From an uncultured Opitutaceae bacterium (GTDB lineage: Bacteria; Verrucomicrobiota; Verrucomicrobiia; Opitutales; Opitutaceae), in assembly GCA_903929355.1 (NCBI GenBank), contig CAIYUN010000053.1, positions 39,174 to 103,173 on the forward strand: a DNA stretch of 64,000 bases, given 5' to 3'. How positions within the stretch are numbered: position 1 is the stretch's first letter; every line of letters begins with the position of its first letter. Below the pieces are notes generated by a model, which did no database searches, was not told the origin of the DNA, and was given only the letters and a program-made list of their open reading frames with translations. A program made the position numbers and the translations under genes. Shown here piece after piece: positions 28,726 through 36,070 of the stretch.

Positions 28726-29198
28726 CTTGGTTTTGGGGCCGGTAAGCCGGATTCTGTTCCACGCCTTGCGGCGCTTCGGTCGTCATTTCTCTAGGTCGCT
28801 TGCGCGGCCTGTCGGACGCCTGGCCGGTTGCCCGGCCAAACCTCCAACTGCGGCATACCCGCGGCTATGGGGCGGGCCACCCAGCCGCCTATTTTGCCTT
28901 GCACCGGACGGGGTTTTTCGTGCCGCCGACGTTGCCGTCGGCGCGGTGGGCTCTTACCCCACCTTTTCACCCTTGCCCCACATCACCGGCTTTCGCCGGG
29001 CGATGTGGGGCGGTATATTTTCTGTGACACTGTCCGTCGCCGCGCCTTGAAACGCGGCGCCCGCACTTGCGGTGAAGCTCGTGCGGCATCCTGCCCTGCG
29101 GTGTCCGGACTTTCCTCTCCAGCGGTTCGACGGGCGCGGCGTTACCCGCGCCTTGGGATCAAAGAACGCTGGAGCGACGACCAGGCCCCAAAACCAAG
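28726..29198 (-). ncRNA. rnpB: RNase P RNA, bacterial type A
   Basis: Read on the minus strand. The ends form a 15-bp P1 stem (CTTGGTTTTGGGGCC at 28726-28740 paired with 29184-29198). Conserved core elements are present in order: GAGGAAAGTCCGGACACC (CR-I), GACGGACAGTGTCACAGAAA, GGTGAAAAGGTGGGGTAAGAGCCCACCG, CCGGTGCAAGGC (L15-type tRNA 3'-end contact region), then AGAGAAATGACGACC and ACAGAATCCGGCTTA (CR-V). This is the catalytic RNA that matures tRNA 5' ends. At about 473 nt it is longer than the usual 350-410 nt, because P1 is extended and several peripheral stems are long. Exact ends are inferred from the P1 stem. Confidence 0.95.
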
Positions 29199-29261
29199 AC
29201 CACCGCCGAAGGCGGTGGAAGGGCCAAGGTCCAATGAACCATGACCAATGACAAGCCCCGT

Positions 29262-29298
29262 TTGCAGGTGGGGCGCGTTGACCCCAACGCGCCGTCCG
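29262..29298 (+). repeat. REP-like hairpin, GCGCGTTGACCCCAACGCGC type
   Basis: GGTGGGGCGCGTTGACCCCA followed by ACGCGCC: 8-bp arms GCGCGTTG/CAACGCGC around ACCC. Relatives lie at 35861-35898, 35928-35955 (reverse) and 62861-62890. The remaining 200 bp before purE hold a 21-bp palindrome (GGCCAGCTCGCCGAGCTGGCC, 29350-29370, written with one extra base) and no gene. Confidence 0.55.
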
Positions 29299-29495
29299 AA
29301 AAATCTGCCATAAACCAGGATGCCCCGAAGCCCCTCAATCGGTCCCGTCGGCCAGCTCGCCGAGCTGGCCCCGCAGTTCCCCGCGGCTTTGCCTCTTCGC
29401 TGCCCTGGCGCTTTCTCCGGCTTCAGCCTTCAGTTATTCAGCCTTTTCCAGAAGGGCTTGCCACGGCGTGCCCGACCCGCCAACAGTGGTCGGAT

Positions 29496-29981
29496 ATGGC
29501 AAAACCGCTCGTAGGAATCATCATGGGCAGCGCCTCCGACTGGGAGACGATGTCGCACACCGCGCAGACGCTCGACGCGCTCGGCGTGGCATATGAGAAA
29601 CGCGTGATCAGCGCGCACCGCACGCCGCAACTGGCATTTGCGTGGTGCGGCGGCGCCGAGGCGCGGGGACTCAAGGTCGTCATCGCCGCCGCTGGCGGCG
29701 CGGCGCACCTGGCGGGCGTGGCGGCCGCGCTCACGCCGCTGCCGGTGCTCGGGGTGCCGATGGAGTCGGCGTCGCTCAAGGGCCTCGACTCGCTGCTCTC
29801 GATGGCCCAGATGCCCGGCGGGGTGCCCGTGGGAACCTTTGCCATCGGCAAGCCCGGCGCGATCAACTCGGCCCTCTTCGCCGCCGCCATCCTGGCTCTA
29901 GGCGACAAGAAAATCAAAAAGGCCCTCGACGCCTGGCGCGCCGCCCAGACGAAAAAAGTCGAGGAAACCAAGCTGCCCTGA
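29496..29981 (+). CDS. purE: N5-carboxyaminoimidazole ribonucleotide mutase
   Basis: 161 residues from ATG 29496. Class I PurE motifs are intact: [14 protein letters not shown] (GSxSDW phosphate loop), [12 protein letters not shown] (SAHRTP with catalytic His), [26 protein letters not shown] and [10 protein letters not shown]. It converts N5-CAIR to CAIR in purine synthesis and is cytoplasmic. Codons upstream in the same frame are repeat-like and not part of the family. No purK lies next to it in this window. Confidence 0.95.
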   Translation: MAKPLVGIIMGSASDWETMSHTAQTLDALGVAYEKRVISAHRTPQLAFAWCGGAEARGLKVVIAAAGGAAHLAGVAAALTPLPVLGVPMESASLKGLDSLLSMAQMPGGVPVGTFAIGKPGAINSALFAAAILALGDKKIKKALDAWRAAQTKKVEETKLP

Positions 29982-30056
29982 GGGGATTCCGCCCACCCCG
30001 GATGCCTGGGTGGAAACGAAATTGCCCCCCGGACACGCCGGGTGCGGGCGCAAGCG

Positions 30057-30266
30057 CTACGCCTTGCGCCACTGATCGGGCTTGCCGCTGGCGGTGCGGC
30101 GAACCCGCTCGACCCGGGGCGCGGCCCCGGGGTTCAACTTCTTCGCCTTCGCAATCGCCTTCTTTTGAGTGGGAACCACGACACTGGCCCGCTTCGAACC
30201 AGCTTTTCTAACGGCGAAATCGCCCGTCGCGGCCCGCTGCTCAACATACATTTTTTTGGTGGTCAT
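30057..30266 (-). CDS. DUF2188 family small protein
   Basis: 69 residues from the ATG at 30266. The sequence has the DUF2188 layout: aromatic start (KKMYVEQRAATGDFAVRKAG), SKRASVVVPTQKKAIAKAKKLNP in the middle (TQ.EAI.AAK signature) and ERVRRTASGKPDQWRKA at the end. The role of the family is unknown; members are small basic cytosolic proteins. It faces away from the PEP-CTERM gene and converges with purE. Confidence 0.75.
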   Translation of the reverse strand: MTTKKMYVEQRAATGDFAVRKAGSKRASVVVPTQKKAIAKAKKLNPGAAPRVERVRRTASGKPDQWRKA

Positions 30267-30550
30267 AAGCAACAGCCTCGCGCCAGCCGCGGATGCGGGC
30301 AAAGGAATACCGGTGGGATGAACACCCCACATCGGTGGGAACGCCGCACCACGTCACCGGTGCGTTTGGCCTTCGTCGCGGCAATGCAGCAGTGATATAT
30401 ACCCCATGCGAGCAGCATTCAGCATGTAGGTCGGCAATCTGGCCCTCAATTTGCTTTACTGAGGGGGGATTCGCGCTTGCCTCCGGGCTGGGCCCCATTC
30501 AGGCCTCAGCCCGCAACTACTTCCTCCCGCTCTCACTCTCCTCCCAGACC

Positions 30551-31216
30551 ATGATTTCACCCTTAAACTTCCGCCACAAATTCTCGCTCTGCGTTGCCCT
30601 CGCGCTGGCGTTCGCCACGGCAGGCTTCGGACAGTTCACGGGGGAATTTTCCCTGCCCACCATCAGCACGACTTTTAACAACAACCAGTCGAACCTGACC
30701 GAGGGTGGTTGGCTGTTGAACCTCACGGCCAACAACGGCGGCAGCATCGACACGACGGGAGGGCCGGCCTCCCTGTTCCTGAGCGCCACCGGGGCCGGCG
30801 GCAACAATGGGTTTGGCGCCGGCACCTCAACGTTGACCCTGTCGCACGTCGCGGCGTCGACCAGCACCGTCAGCTTCGACCTGTCGGCCGCCGGAGCCGT
30901 GTTCGTCACGGTTGACGGCAGCCCGGTGAGCGCTGTCTCCGGCACAACTTTTGCCTTCAACCTGGCGTCGGGCTCCACCTTGGCCCTTGGGGTCACCGCC
31001 ACGGGTTTCGCGGGAACGTTTGGCGTCCCGGGTCCCGGGGGGCCCGGGGGTCCCCCCATCGGAGGCACCCCGGGCTCCCCCAGCACCGGCTCGCTGACCA
31101 TCAGTAATTTCGCCGACGTGGCCGCCATCCCCGAGCCGCAAACGTGGACAGCGGTGGTTGGGATGTGCGGTCTCGGCTTCGCCGCCTGGCGGCGTCGTGG
31201 ACCGAAACGGGCCTGA
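30551..31216 (+). CDS. PEP-CTERM sorted exported protein
   Basis: 221 residues. Signal peptide (residues ~10-27, ending AGFGQ), a Thr/Ser/Asn/Gly-rich beta body without recognised domain, a Gly-Pro linker (GVPGPGGPGGPPIGGTPG), then the tripartite sorting tail: IPEP, a hydrophobic helix (TWTAVVGMCGLGFAAW) and the basic cluster RRRGPKR. Such proteins are processed by an exosortase, which is not in this window, and usually end in the envelope or extracellular matrix. The 284 bp upstream hold only a small CCCTCA/TGAGGG hairpin (30443-30465) of unknown meaning. Confidence 0.85.
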   Translation: MISPLNFRHKFSLCVALALAFATAGFGQFTGEFSLPTISTTFNNNQSNLTEGGWLLNLTANNGGSIDTTGGPASLFLSATGAGGNNGFGAGTSTLTLSHVAASTSTVSFDLSAAGAVFVTVDGSPVSAVSGTTFAFNLASGSTLALGVTATGFAGTFGVPGPGGPGGPPIGGTPGSPSTGSLTISNFADVAAIPEPQTWTAVVGMCGLGFAAWRRRGPKRA

Positions 31217-31302
31217 AATTGCGGCAATTCCCCGGTCGTGGTCCTTGACTTGGGGCCGCCGGGCTCCCTGTGGCCCTGACCGGGCTGTCCCGGCAGACCG
31301 GT

Positions 31303-31878
31303 TCAGATTTTAAGCGTACCCCGGAAACCCCGGCCGCTGTAATAAGATTCCGCGCCGTTGTGACCCACAAAGACCCGGCCATAACGGCGATCACCATAGA
31401 TCGCACCGCCGAGTTCTCTGATTTCAGCGGGCGTTTTCAGCCAGCTCGACCTCTTGGTGTCGAACTCGCCCAGTTTCTGCAGCCCAAAGTATTCTGCTTC
31501 CGTCAACAGCTCGATGCCCATGGCCCTCGCCAGATCCATGGCGCTGTTTTTCGACTTGAACTCCTTCCGCGAATCCAACGCCTCGCGGTCGTAGCAAAGG
31601 CTGGTGCGGCCGGCGGGAGTTTCCGCGGAACAATCGAAGAAGATAAATTCGCCCGTCTTTTTGTCCTGACCAACCACATCCGGTTCGCCCCCGGTGCATT
31701 CCATTTCATGGAGTGACCACAGCTTTTCCGGATCGGCCTCCAGCCGGGTCTGCACCTCGGCCCAATCCAGACCTTTGTGCCGCTTCAAGTTCTTCTGAAA
31801 CCGGGATTGCAGGGCAATGAGCAGTTCCACGCGTTGTGGGGGGGACAACCGCCTGTGGGTGCCAGAGCTGGGTTTCAT
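31303..31878 (-). CDS. DUF4256 domain protein
   Basis: 191 residues from the ATG at 31878. DUF4256 signature stretches: LSPPQRVELLIALQSRFQKN, HKGLDWAEVQTRLEADPEKL, then HEMECTGGEPDVVG, FFDCSAETPAGRTSLCYD and a C-terminal RYGRVFVGHNGAESYYSGRGFRG. The biochemical role is unknown. The frame continues 34 codons upstream, but family members begin near the chosen start. It lies about 100 bp downstream of the MocA-like gene on the same strand. Confidence 0.8.
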   Translation of the reverse strand: MKPSSGTHRRLSPPQRVELLIALQSRFQKNLKRHKGLDWAEVQTRLEADPEKLWSLHEMECTGGEPDVVGQDKKTGEFIFFDCSAETPAGRTSLCYDREALDSRKEFKSKNSAMDLARAMGIELLTEAEYFGLQKLGEFDTKRSSWLKTPAEIRELGGAIYGDRRYGRVFVGHNGAESYYSGRGFRGTLKI

Positions 31879-31976
31879 AAGTCGGAGTGCCGCCAAGATC
31901 TGAATCGGTTGAGGCAGGAGGTGACCTTCGAGTGCAATTGAAGAGGCCAGGGTTTCGCGGTTCAATAATCGAATCG

Positions 31977-32672
31977 TCACTCCTTCCAGGCCGCCAGGTC
32001 CTCCGGCGTGTCCAGATCCACCGCCAGCTCCGGCAGGTCCACTGCGGCCGTCCCGGCGGCGTGGTCGGCGAGATACTGCCGCGCGCCGCCTTCGCCGGTC
32101 AGCGCGGCCAGGGCCGCAAAATGTGTCCGGTCAAACAGCGCCGGCACGGCCAGCCGCCCGGCGTAGCGTGCGGCCGCGATCCCTCGCCCGGTTGCGCGAT
32201 GCGCCTCCACCAGCCGGGCGATCACCTTGGCCGAAAAGGCCGGCTGGTCCGCAACGGCGACCAGTGCGCCATCGAGCGTGCGCGAAAAGGCCTGGAGCGT
32301 TGCCACCCCCGTCCGCAGCGACGAGGCCATGCCTTCGGTCCACGCGGGGTTGTCCGCGACGAGCACGGGATGCCGTGCGAGCACGGGGCGGATGGCTTCC
32401 GCGTGGGCCCCCACCACGACCACCACCGGCCAGGCCACCGACGCCAGTGCCGCCTCCACCGCCCGCACGACCAGCGGCCGGCCCCCGACTTCAATCAATT
32501 GTTTAGGTCGACCCATCCGCGTTGAGGCTCCCGCCGCCAGCAACACGAGCCCGATGCGGAACGGCGGCGGCTCGCCCGCCGCCGGCTGCCGGTGTTCGGT
32601 TTCTGCCCACTGGCCTCCGGCCTCCGGCTTCCGGCTTCCCCCCGTCTCGCCGCCCACCCTCGCTGGGTTCAT
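31977..32672 (-). CDS. mocA: MocA-like molybdenum-cofactor nucleotidyltransferase
   Basis: 231 residues. The nucleotidyltransferase signature LVLLAAGASTRMGRPKQLIEVGG occurs at ~40-62, followed by a conserved DNPAWTEGMASSLRTGV stretch, LVAVADQPAF (metal-binding D) and a C-terminal LAVDLDTPEDLAAW (DIDTPED motif). It transfers CMP (or GMP) to molybdopterin; family members work with xanthine-dehydrogenase-type enzymes. The first ~38 residues are low-complexity and partly encoded by a dispersed repeat (32611-32639). The partner xdhC lies just upstream with two palindromes between them. Confidence 0.85.
   Translation of the reverse strand: MNPARVGGETGGSRKPEAGGQWAETEHRQPAAGEPPPFRIGLVLLAAGASTRMGRPKQLIEVGGRPLVVRAVEAALASVAWPVVVVVGAHAEAIRPVLARHPVLVADNPAWTEGMASSLRTGVATLQAFSRTLDGALVAVADQPAFSAKVIARLVEAHRATGRGIAAARYAGRLAVPALFDRTHFAALAALTGEGGARQYLADHAAGTAAVDLPELAVDLDTPEDLAAWKE
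32611..32639 (-). repeat. dispersed repeat at 5' end of the mocA-like gene
   Basis: TGGCCTCCGGCCTCCGGCTT continues CCGGCTTCC on the plus strand. It is the sister copy of 24830-24860 and is translated in the same frame (RKPEAGGQ). Confidence 0.6.
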
Positions 32673-32703
32673 CGCCCACCCCCTTTCCCGTCGACCCGAT
32701 ATT

Positions 32704-32722
32704 TGTAACGTAATACGTTACA
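32704..32722. promoter_or_regulatory. 19-bp perfect odd palindrome, possible operator
   Basis: TGTAACGTAATACGTTACA: nine-base arms around a central A. It ends 32 bp upstream of the mocA-like start codon. Its centre is 43 bp, about four helical turns, from the centre of a second similar site. An operator for a dimeric repressor is inferred; a small mobile palindrome is the alternative. Confidence 0.5.
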
Positions 32723-32743
32723 GGCGGCGGAGTCGCCCGGAGA

Positions 32744-32768
32744 AAGTGTCACGTAATAAGTGACACTT
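32744..32768. promoter_or_regulatory. 25-bp inverted repeat related to 32704 site
   Basis: AAGTGTCAC and GTGACACTT arms of 9 bp around GTAATAA. The central 19 bases (TGTCACGTAATAAGTGACA) share TGTnACGTAATAnGTnACA with the neighbouring palindrome. It lies just beyond the xdhC stop codon. Confidence 0.5.
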
Positions 32769-32795
32769 GGCTTGGCGCGCACGATGGTGAAGGGG

Positions 32796-33896
32796 TCAGT
32801 CATGAATGGGACGGGTGCGATGACGCAACGGCCGTGCGTCGCGGCCGGCCAGCACGGCCTGCACCTCGGCAAGGATCGCCAGGGCGACCGCCTCCGGTGT
32901 CCGCGCCCCGAGATCGAGCCCCACCGGCGCGTGCAGCCGGTCACGCATCGCGGGCGTGAGCTCCAGTCCGCCGGCGGCAAGATCGGCAAGAATTTTATCC
33001 GCCCGTTGCCTCGGACCGAGCAACCCGAGGTAGGCCGGTGGTTGCGCCAGCAGCCAGCGCAGGAACGGCCCATCGTGGAGGTAGTGGTGGGTCATGACGA
33101 TGGCCGCAGCCCGCCCGTCCGGCGGCCCGAGTGCGGCCAAGGCGTCCGGCGTCGCCACCAGAACGATGGTGGCAGCGGGGAATCGTTCCTTCGTCGCATA
33201 GGCCGGACGCGGGTCAACCACGGTCACGGCGAAGCCCAGCTCCGCCGCCATCCGGCAAAGCGGCTGCGCATCGTCCCCCGCCCCCAGGATCAGCAGCGGC
33301 ACGGGGCGCGGCGCATATTCGAAGAAAATCCAGGGTCGCCCGGCCAAGGTTTCCAACCGCGCCACATGGGAGGTCTGGTTCGCCAACGCCTCGCGCAATC
33401 CAGCCGTCAACGCCACGCGGTCGGCACCGGTTGCCACCCATTCGTGGCCGTCACCCGTGAGGGTCGCACGGGTGCCCAGCGTGGCGGCCGAATCCGCCTG
33501 GAACGCAACCGCCAGCGCCGTGTCCTGCTTCCGCGCAAACGCCCCGCGCACGCAGCTGGCCCATCCGTGATCGCCCTCCGCCAGCGGCTCGATGACCAGG
33601 TCAACCACCCCGTGGCAGCCAAGCCCGACGCCCCATACGAGGTCGTTCTCCTCGGTGGTGTCATAGGTCACCGCCTGCGCCGGACCGCCCGCCGCGACTG
33701 CGCGCGCCCGCAGGACCACATCGTCCTCCAGGCAGCCGCCGCTGATGGAGCCTGTGCGGGTGCCATCGCCGCCGAGCAGCAGCCGCGCGCCCGGCCGCCG
33801 GTAGGAGGAGCCGTGGACCCGGCACAGCGTGGCGAGCGCCACCGGCCGGGCTGCGGGTCGTTCGAGGGCGGCAAGGATGGAGCAGAGCTCTTTCAT
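32796..33896 (-). CDS. xdhC: XdhC/CoxI-family molybdenum-cofactor maturation protein
   Basis: 366 residues. The N-terminal XdhC/CoxI domain has TLCRVHGSSYRRPGARLLL and the signature SGGCLEDDVV. The C-terminal XdhC Rossmann domain has LLILGAGDDAQPLCRMAAELGF, VVDPRPAYAT, TPDALAAL, VMTHHYLHD and YLGLLGPRQRADKIL. The protein sulfurates or delivers Moco to xanthine-dehydrogenase-type enzymes. The ATG at 33896 gives the family start (MKELCSILAALER); the frame is open far upstream but without homology. The hydroxylase structural genes are not in this window. Confidence 0.9.
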   Translation of the reverse strand: MKELCSILAALERPAARPVALATLCRVHGSSYRRPGARLLLGGDGTRTGSISGGCLEDDVVLRARAVAAGGPAQAVTYDTTEENDLVWGVGLGCHGVVDLVIEPLAEGDHGWASCVRGAFARKQDTALAVAFQADSAATLGTRATLTGDGHEWVATGADRVALTAGLREALANQTSHVARLETLAGRPWIFFEYAPRPVPLLILGAGDDAQPLCRMAAELGFAVTVVDPRPAYATKERFPAATIVLVATPDALAALGPPDGRAAAIVMTHHYLHDGPFLRWLLAQPPAYLGLLGPRQRADKILADLAAGGLELTPAMRDRLHAPVGLDLGARTPEAVALAILAEVQAVLAGRDARPLRHRTRPIHD

Positions 33897-34005
33897 GGGG
33901 GAGGGCGGAGGTCGGCGCGACTCAATTTCTTTAGAGCCATGAGTGTCCCGACCCGCCACCCTGTTGGCAAGCGCAGCCCAGGCCAATCTCCTTCCTCCTT
34001 TCGTT

Positions 34006-34062
34006 GCCTTCGGTTCAAATCCACTCCGGCATCCGCGCCAATCCGTGTGATCCGCGGTGAAA
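34006..34062 (-). repeat. composite dispersed repeat (AACGAAAGG and ATCCGTG modules)
   Basis: On the minus strand TTTCACCGCGGATCACACGG ATTGG... is followed by GGATTTGAACCGAAGGCAAC GAAAGGAGG. It combines the ACACGGAT module of 27733 with the AACGGAGG module of 1190. It fills the gap between xdhC and the rhomboid-like gene, which holds no other feature. Confidence 0.45.
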
Positions 34063-34142
34063 GTTTCCGCCTCGCCGGGCGGCAGAACCGTGTTGCGCAA
34101 CCCCGTAAAATGGCGGTGAATTGAATCCGATTCACGCCCTCC

Positions 34143-34952
34143 ATGTCGTTTCTCAAAAAACTTGAACGCTTTCTCGGGCGTTTCGCCATCCATCATCTCG
34201 CCCTCTATCTGATCATCGGGCAGGCGGGCGCGTTTGCCCTGATTTACTCGGGCAAACGGGCGATGGGCGATTTCGCGCTCCTGCCCTATCTGGTGCGGGA
34301 GGGCCAGCCGTGGCGGCTGGTGACATTCCTGTTTATGCCGCCCAGCGACAGCATCATCTGGGTCGGATTTTCCTGGTATCTGTTCTACCTCATGGGCAAT
34401 GCGCTGGAGGGCCACTGGGGGACCTTTCGCTTCAACCTGTTTCTGCTGGTGGGCTACCTGCTGACGGTCGGGGCGGCCTTGCTGCATCCGTATGTGGTGG
34501 CGACCGATGTGTTTCTCGCCGGCTCGGTTTTCCTGGCGTTTGCCCATCTCTTTCCCGACTTCGAACTGGCCATCTTCTTCATCCTGCCGGTGAAGATCAA
34601 GTGGCTGGCCCTGGTGACCTGGGTCTGGTACGGTTACCAAATGGTGGTGGGGGCCCCGGCCGAACGGCTGGCCATTCTGGCGGCCACGGGCAACTTCTTC
34701 CTGTTCTTCAGCCAGGACCTCTGGCTGACGGCCCGGATGCACTCGCGCAAGATGCAGACGCAGGCGGAGCGTTTTGCGCAGGCCGGCGCGGCCCGGCACC
34801 GCTGCCGCGTGTGCGGCAAAACCGAACTCACCGACCCCGACCTGGATTTTCGCTACTGCTCGAAATGCACGGGGGCCGAATGTTACTGCCCCGAGCACAT
34901 TTCCCAGCACGAGCATGTGCTGACCGACGATGGCGAAGCCCGGAAACCTTGA
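34143..34952 (+). CDS. rhomboid-like membrane protein with C-terminal zinc ribbon
   Basis: 269 residues. Five or six hydrophobic segments between residues 18 and 195 have a rhomboid/TMEM115-like order (WRLVTFLFMP, then FYLMGNALEGHWGTFRFNLF, as in the WR and E-x-W-G loops of rhomboids). The GxSG serine motif and a catalytic His are not found, so it is probably a non-catalytic relative. The cytoplasmic tail carries CRVCG, YCSKC and CYC: a likely zinc ribbon (~220-255). Its 3' end overlaps prmB by 23 bp, suggesting co-translation. Function unknown. Confidence 0.7.
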   Translation: MSFLKKLERFLGRFAIHHLALYLIIGQAGAFALIYSGKRAMGDFALLPYLVREGQPWRLVTFLFMPPSDSIIWVGFSWYLFYLMGNALEGHWGTFRFNLFLLVGYLLTVGAALLHPYVVATDVFLAGSVFLAFAHLFPDFELAIFFILPVKIKWLALVTWVWYGYQMVVGAPAERLAILAATGNFFLFFSQDLWLTARMHSRKMQTQAERFAQAGAARHRCRVCGKTELTDPDLDFRYCSKCTGAECYCPEHISQHEHVLTDDGEARKP

Positions 34953-35853
34953 CCGGGCATTGGACGCCGGCGGCGTCCGCCCGCCCACCCTTGGCGGCTG
35001 GCTGGCGCTCGCCGAAAAACTTTATGCCCGCGCCGGCCTCGCGCTTGGGCAGATCACGGCGTCGGCCCATGATGAGGCGCTCTATCTGCTGCTCCACACC
35101 CTCGACCTGCCGCCCGAGTGCGACGCGCGCGTGCTCGACCTCCGGCTCACCGCCGGCCAGCAGGACGCCGTCGCGGCCGTCCTGCGCCGCCGGATCCTTG
35201 ACCATGTGCCGGCGGCGTATCTGACCCGCGAGGCCTGGCTGGGCGGGCAAAAGTTTTATGTGGATGAGCGCGTGCTCATCCCGCGCAGCTATTTTGTCGA
35301 GATCATCCCCACGCTCGACGCCCTGCTGCCGGAAGGGGTCAAGGTGCTCCGGGCGGCGGATGTCTGCACCGGTTCCGGCTGTCTGGCCATCCTGCTGGCG
35401 CAACATTTCCAAGGAGCGACCGTGGACGCGATCGATCTCTCCCCCGCCGCACTGGCAGTGGCGGCGATCAACGTGCGGACGCACCGGCTGGCGCGGCGGG
35501 TGCGGCTGCGGCAGGGGGATGTATTCGACGGCGTTCCTCCCGCGCGCCACGACCTCATCATCAGCAACCCGCCCTACGAACCGGCCGCGCGCTGCGACCG
35601 GCTGCCGGCCGAGTTCAAGCAGGAACCGCGGCTGGCGCTGGACGGCGGCAGGGACGGCCTGGACATCATCCGCCGGCTGCTGCAACAGGCCGGCACCCGG
35701 CTCGCACCGCACGGGCTGCTGCTGATCGAGGTCGGTGGCCTGCGCCGCGCGATGACCCGCGAGTTCAAGTCCCTCGACCTGCAATGGCTCCCCACCGCCG
35801 ACGGCAGCGACTGCGTGTGCCTGGTCCGCGCGGGGCGGCTGCAATCGCCGTAG
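34930..35853 (+). CDS. prmB: ribosomal protein uL3 N5-glutamine methyltransferase
   Basis: 307 residues. The SAM-binding domain has VCTGSGCLAILLA (motif I) and the glutamine methyltransferase signature NPPYEP. Ahead of it, RVLIPRSYFVEII resembles the PrmB-specific IPRSPIAELI rather than PrmC. The order helical N-domain (AHDEALYLLLHTLDLPP) then Rossmann domain is as in HemK-family proteins. It is predicted to methylate a glutamine of uL3. It begins inside the 3' end of the rhomboid-like gene. Confidence 0.87.
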   Translation: MAKPGNLDRALDAGGVRPPTLGGWLALAEKLYARAGLALGQITASAHDEALYLLLHTLDLPPECDARVLDLRLTAGQQDAVAAVLRRRILDHVPAAYLTREAWLGGQKFYVDERVLIPRSYFVEIIPTLDALLPEGVKVLRAADVCTGSGCLAILLAQHFQGATVDAIDLSPAALAVAAINVRTHRLARRVRLRQGDVFDGVPPARHDLIISNPPYEPAARCDRLPAEFKQEPRLALDGGRDGLDIIRRLLQQAGTRLAPHGLLLIEVGGLRRAMTREFKSLDLQWLPTADGSDCVCLVRAGRLQSP

Positions 35854-35860
35854 CCCGTTC

Positions 35861-35955
35861 CTGCGAGGTGGAGCGATTGACCCCAGGGCGCTGCCGGATG
35901 GCCTTGGCCAGACGGACAATCCGCGGCCCAGCGGGTTGAGGTCAACCCCGGTGAG
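35861..35955. repeat. two REP-like hairpins
   Basis: GGTGGAGCGATTGACCCCAG (35866-35885) is a degenerate copy of the 29262 element. GGGTTGAGGTCAACCC (35933-35948) is a hairpin whose minus strand reads GGGGTTGACCTCAACCCGC, an inverted copy. They occupy most of the 217 bp between prmB and the hydrolase gene. Confidence 0.5.
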
Positions 35956-36070
35956 GGCTGCCCTCCCCGCGCGACCGGTGCGCCGCCCTTGACCCCGCCG
36001 CTGCCATCCGAGACATTGGTCGGTGACATCAGCCTCGTTTGCCGGTTTCCCCACCCCAACCCCTGTCCCC

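Noticed and set aside
28720..29240. Short plus-strand frames in the RNase P region
   Set aside because: The segment folds as rnpB on the other strand and contains the universal RNase P motifs; the peptides have no protein-like features.
29350..29370. GGCCAGCTCG-C-CGAGCTGGCC palindrome as an operator of purE
   Set aside because: A GC-only palindrome is not surprising at this base composition and it lies about 125 bp from the start codon without other promoter signs.
33897..34988. An N-terminal extension of about 364 codons in front of xdhC
   Set aside because: It runs antisense to the rhomboid-like gene and across repeats; the family start MKELCSILAALER is at 33896.
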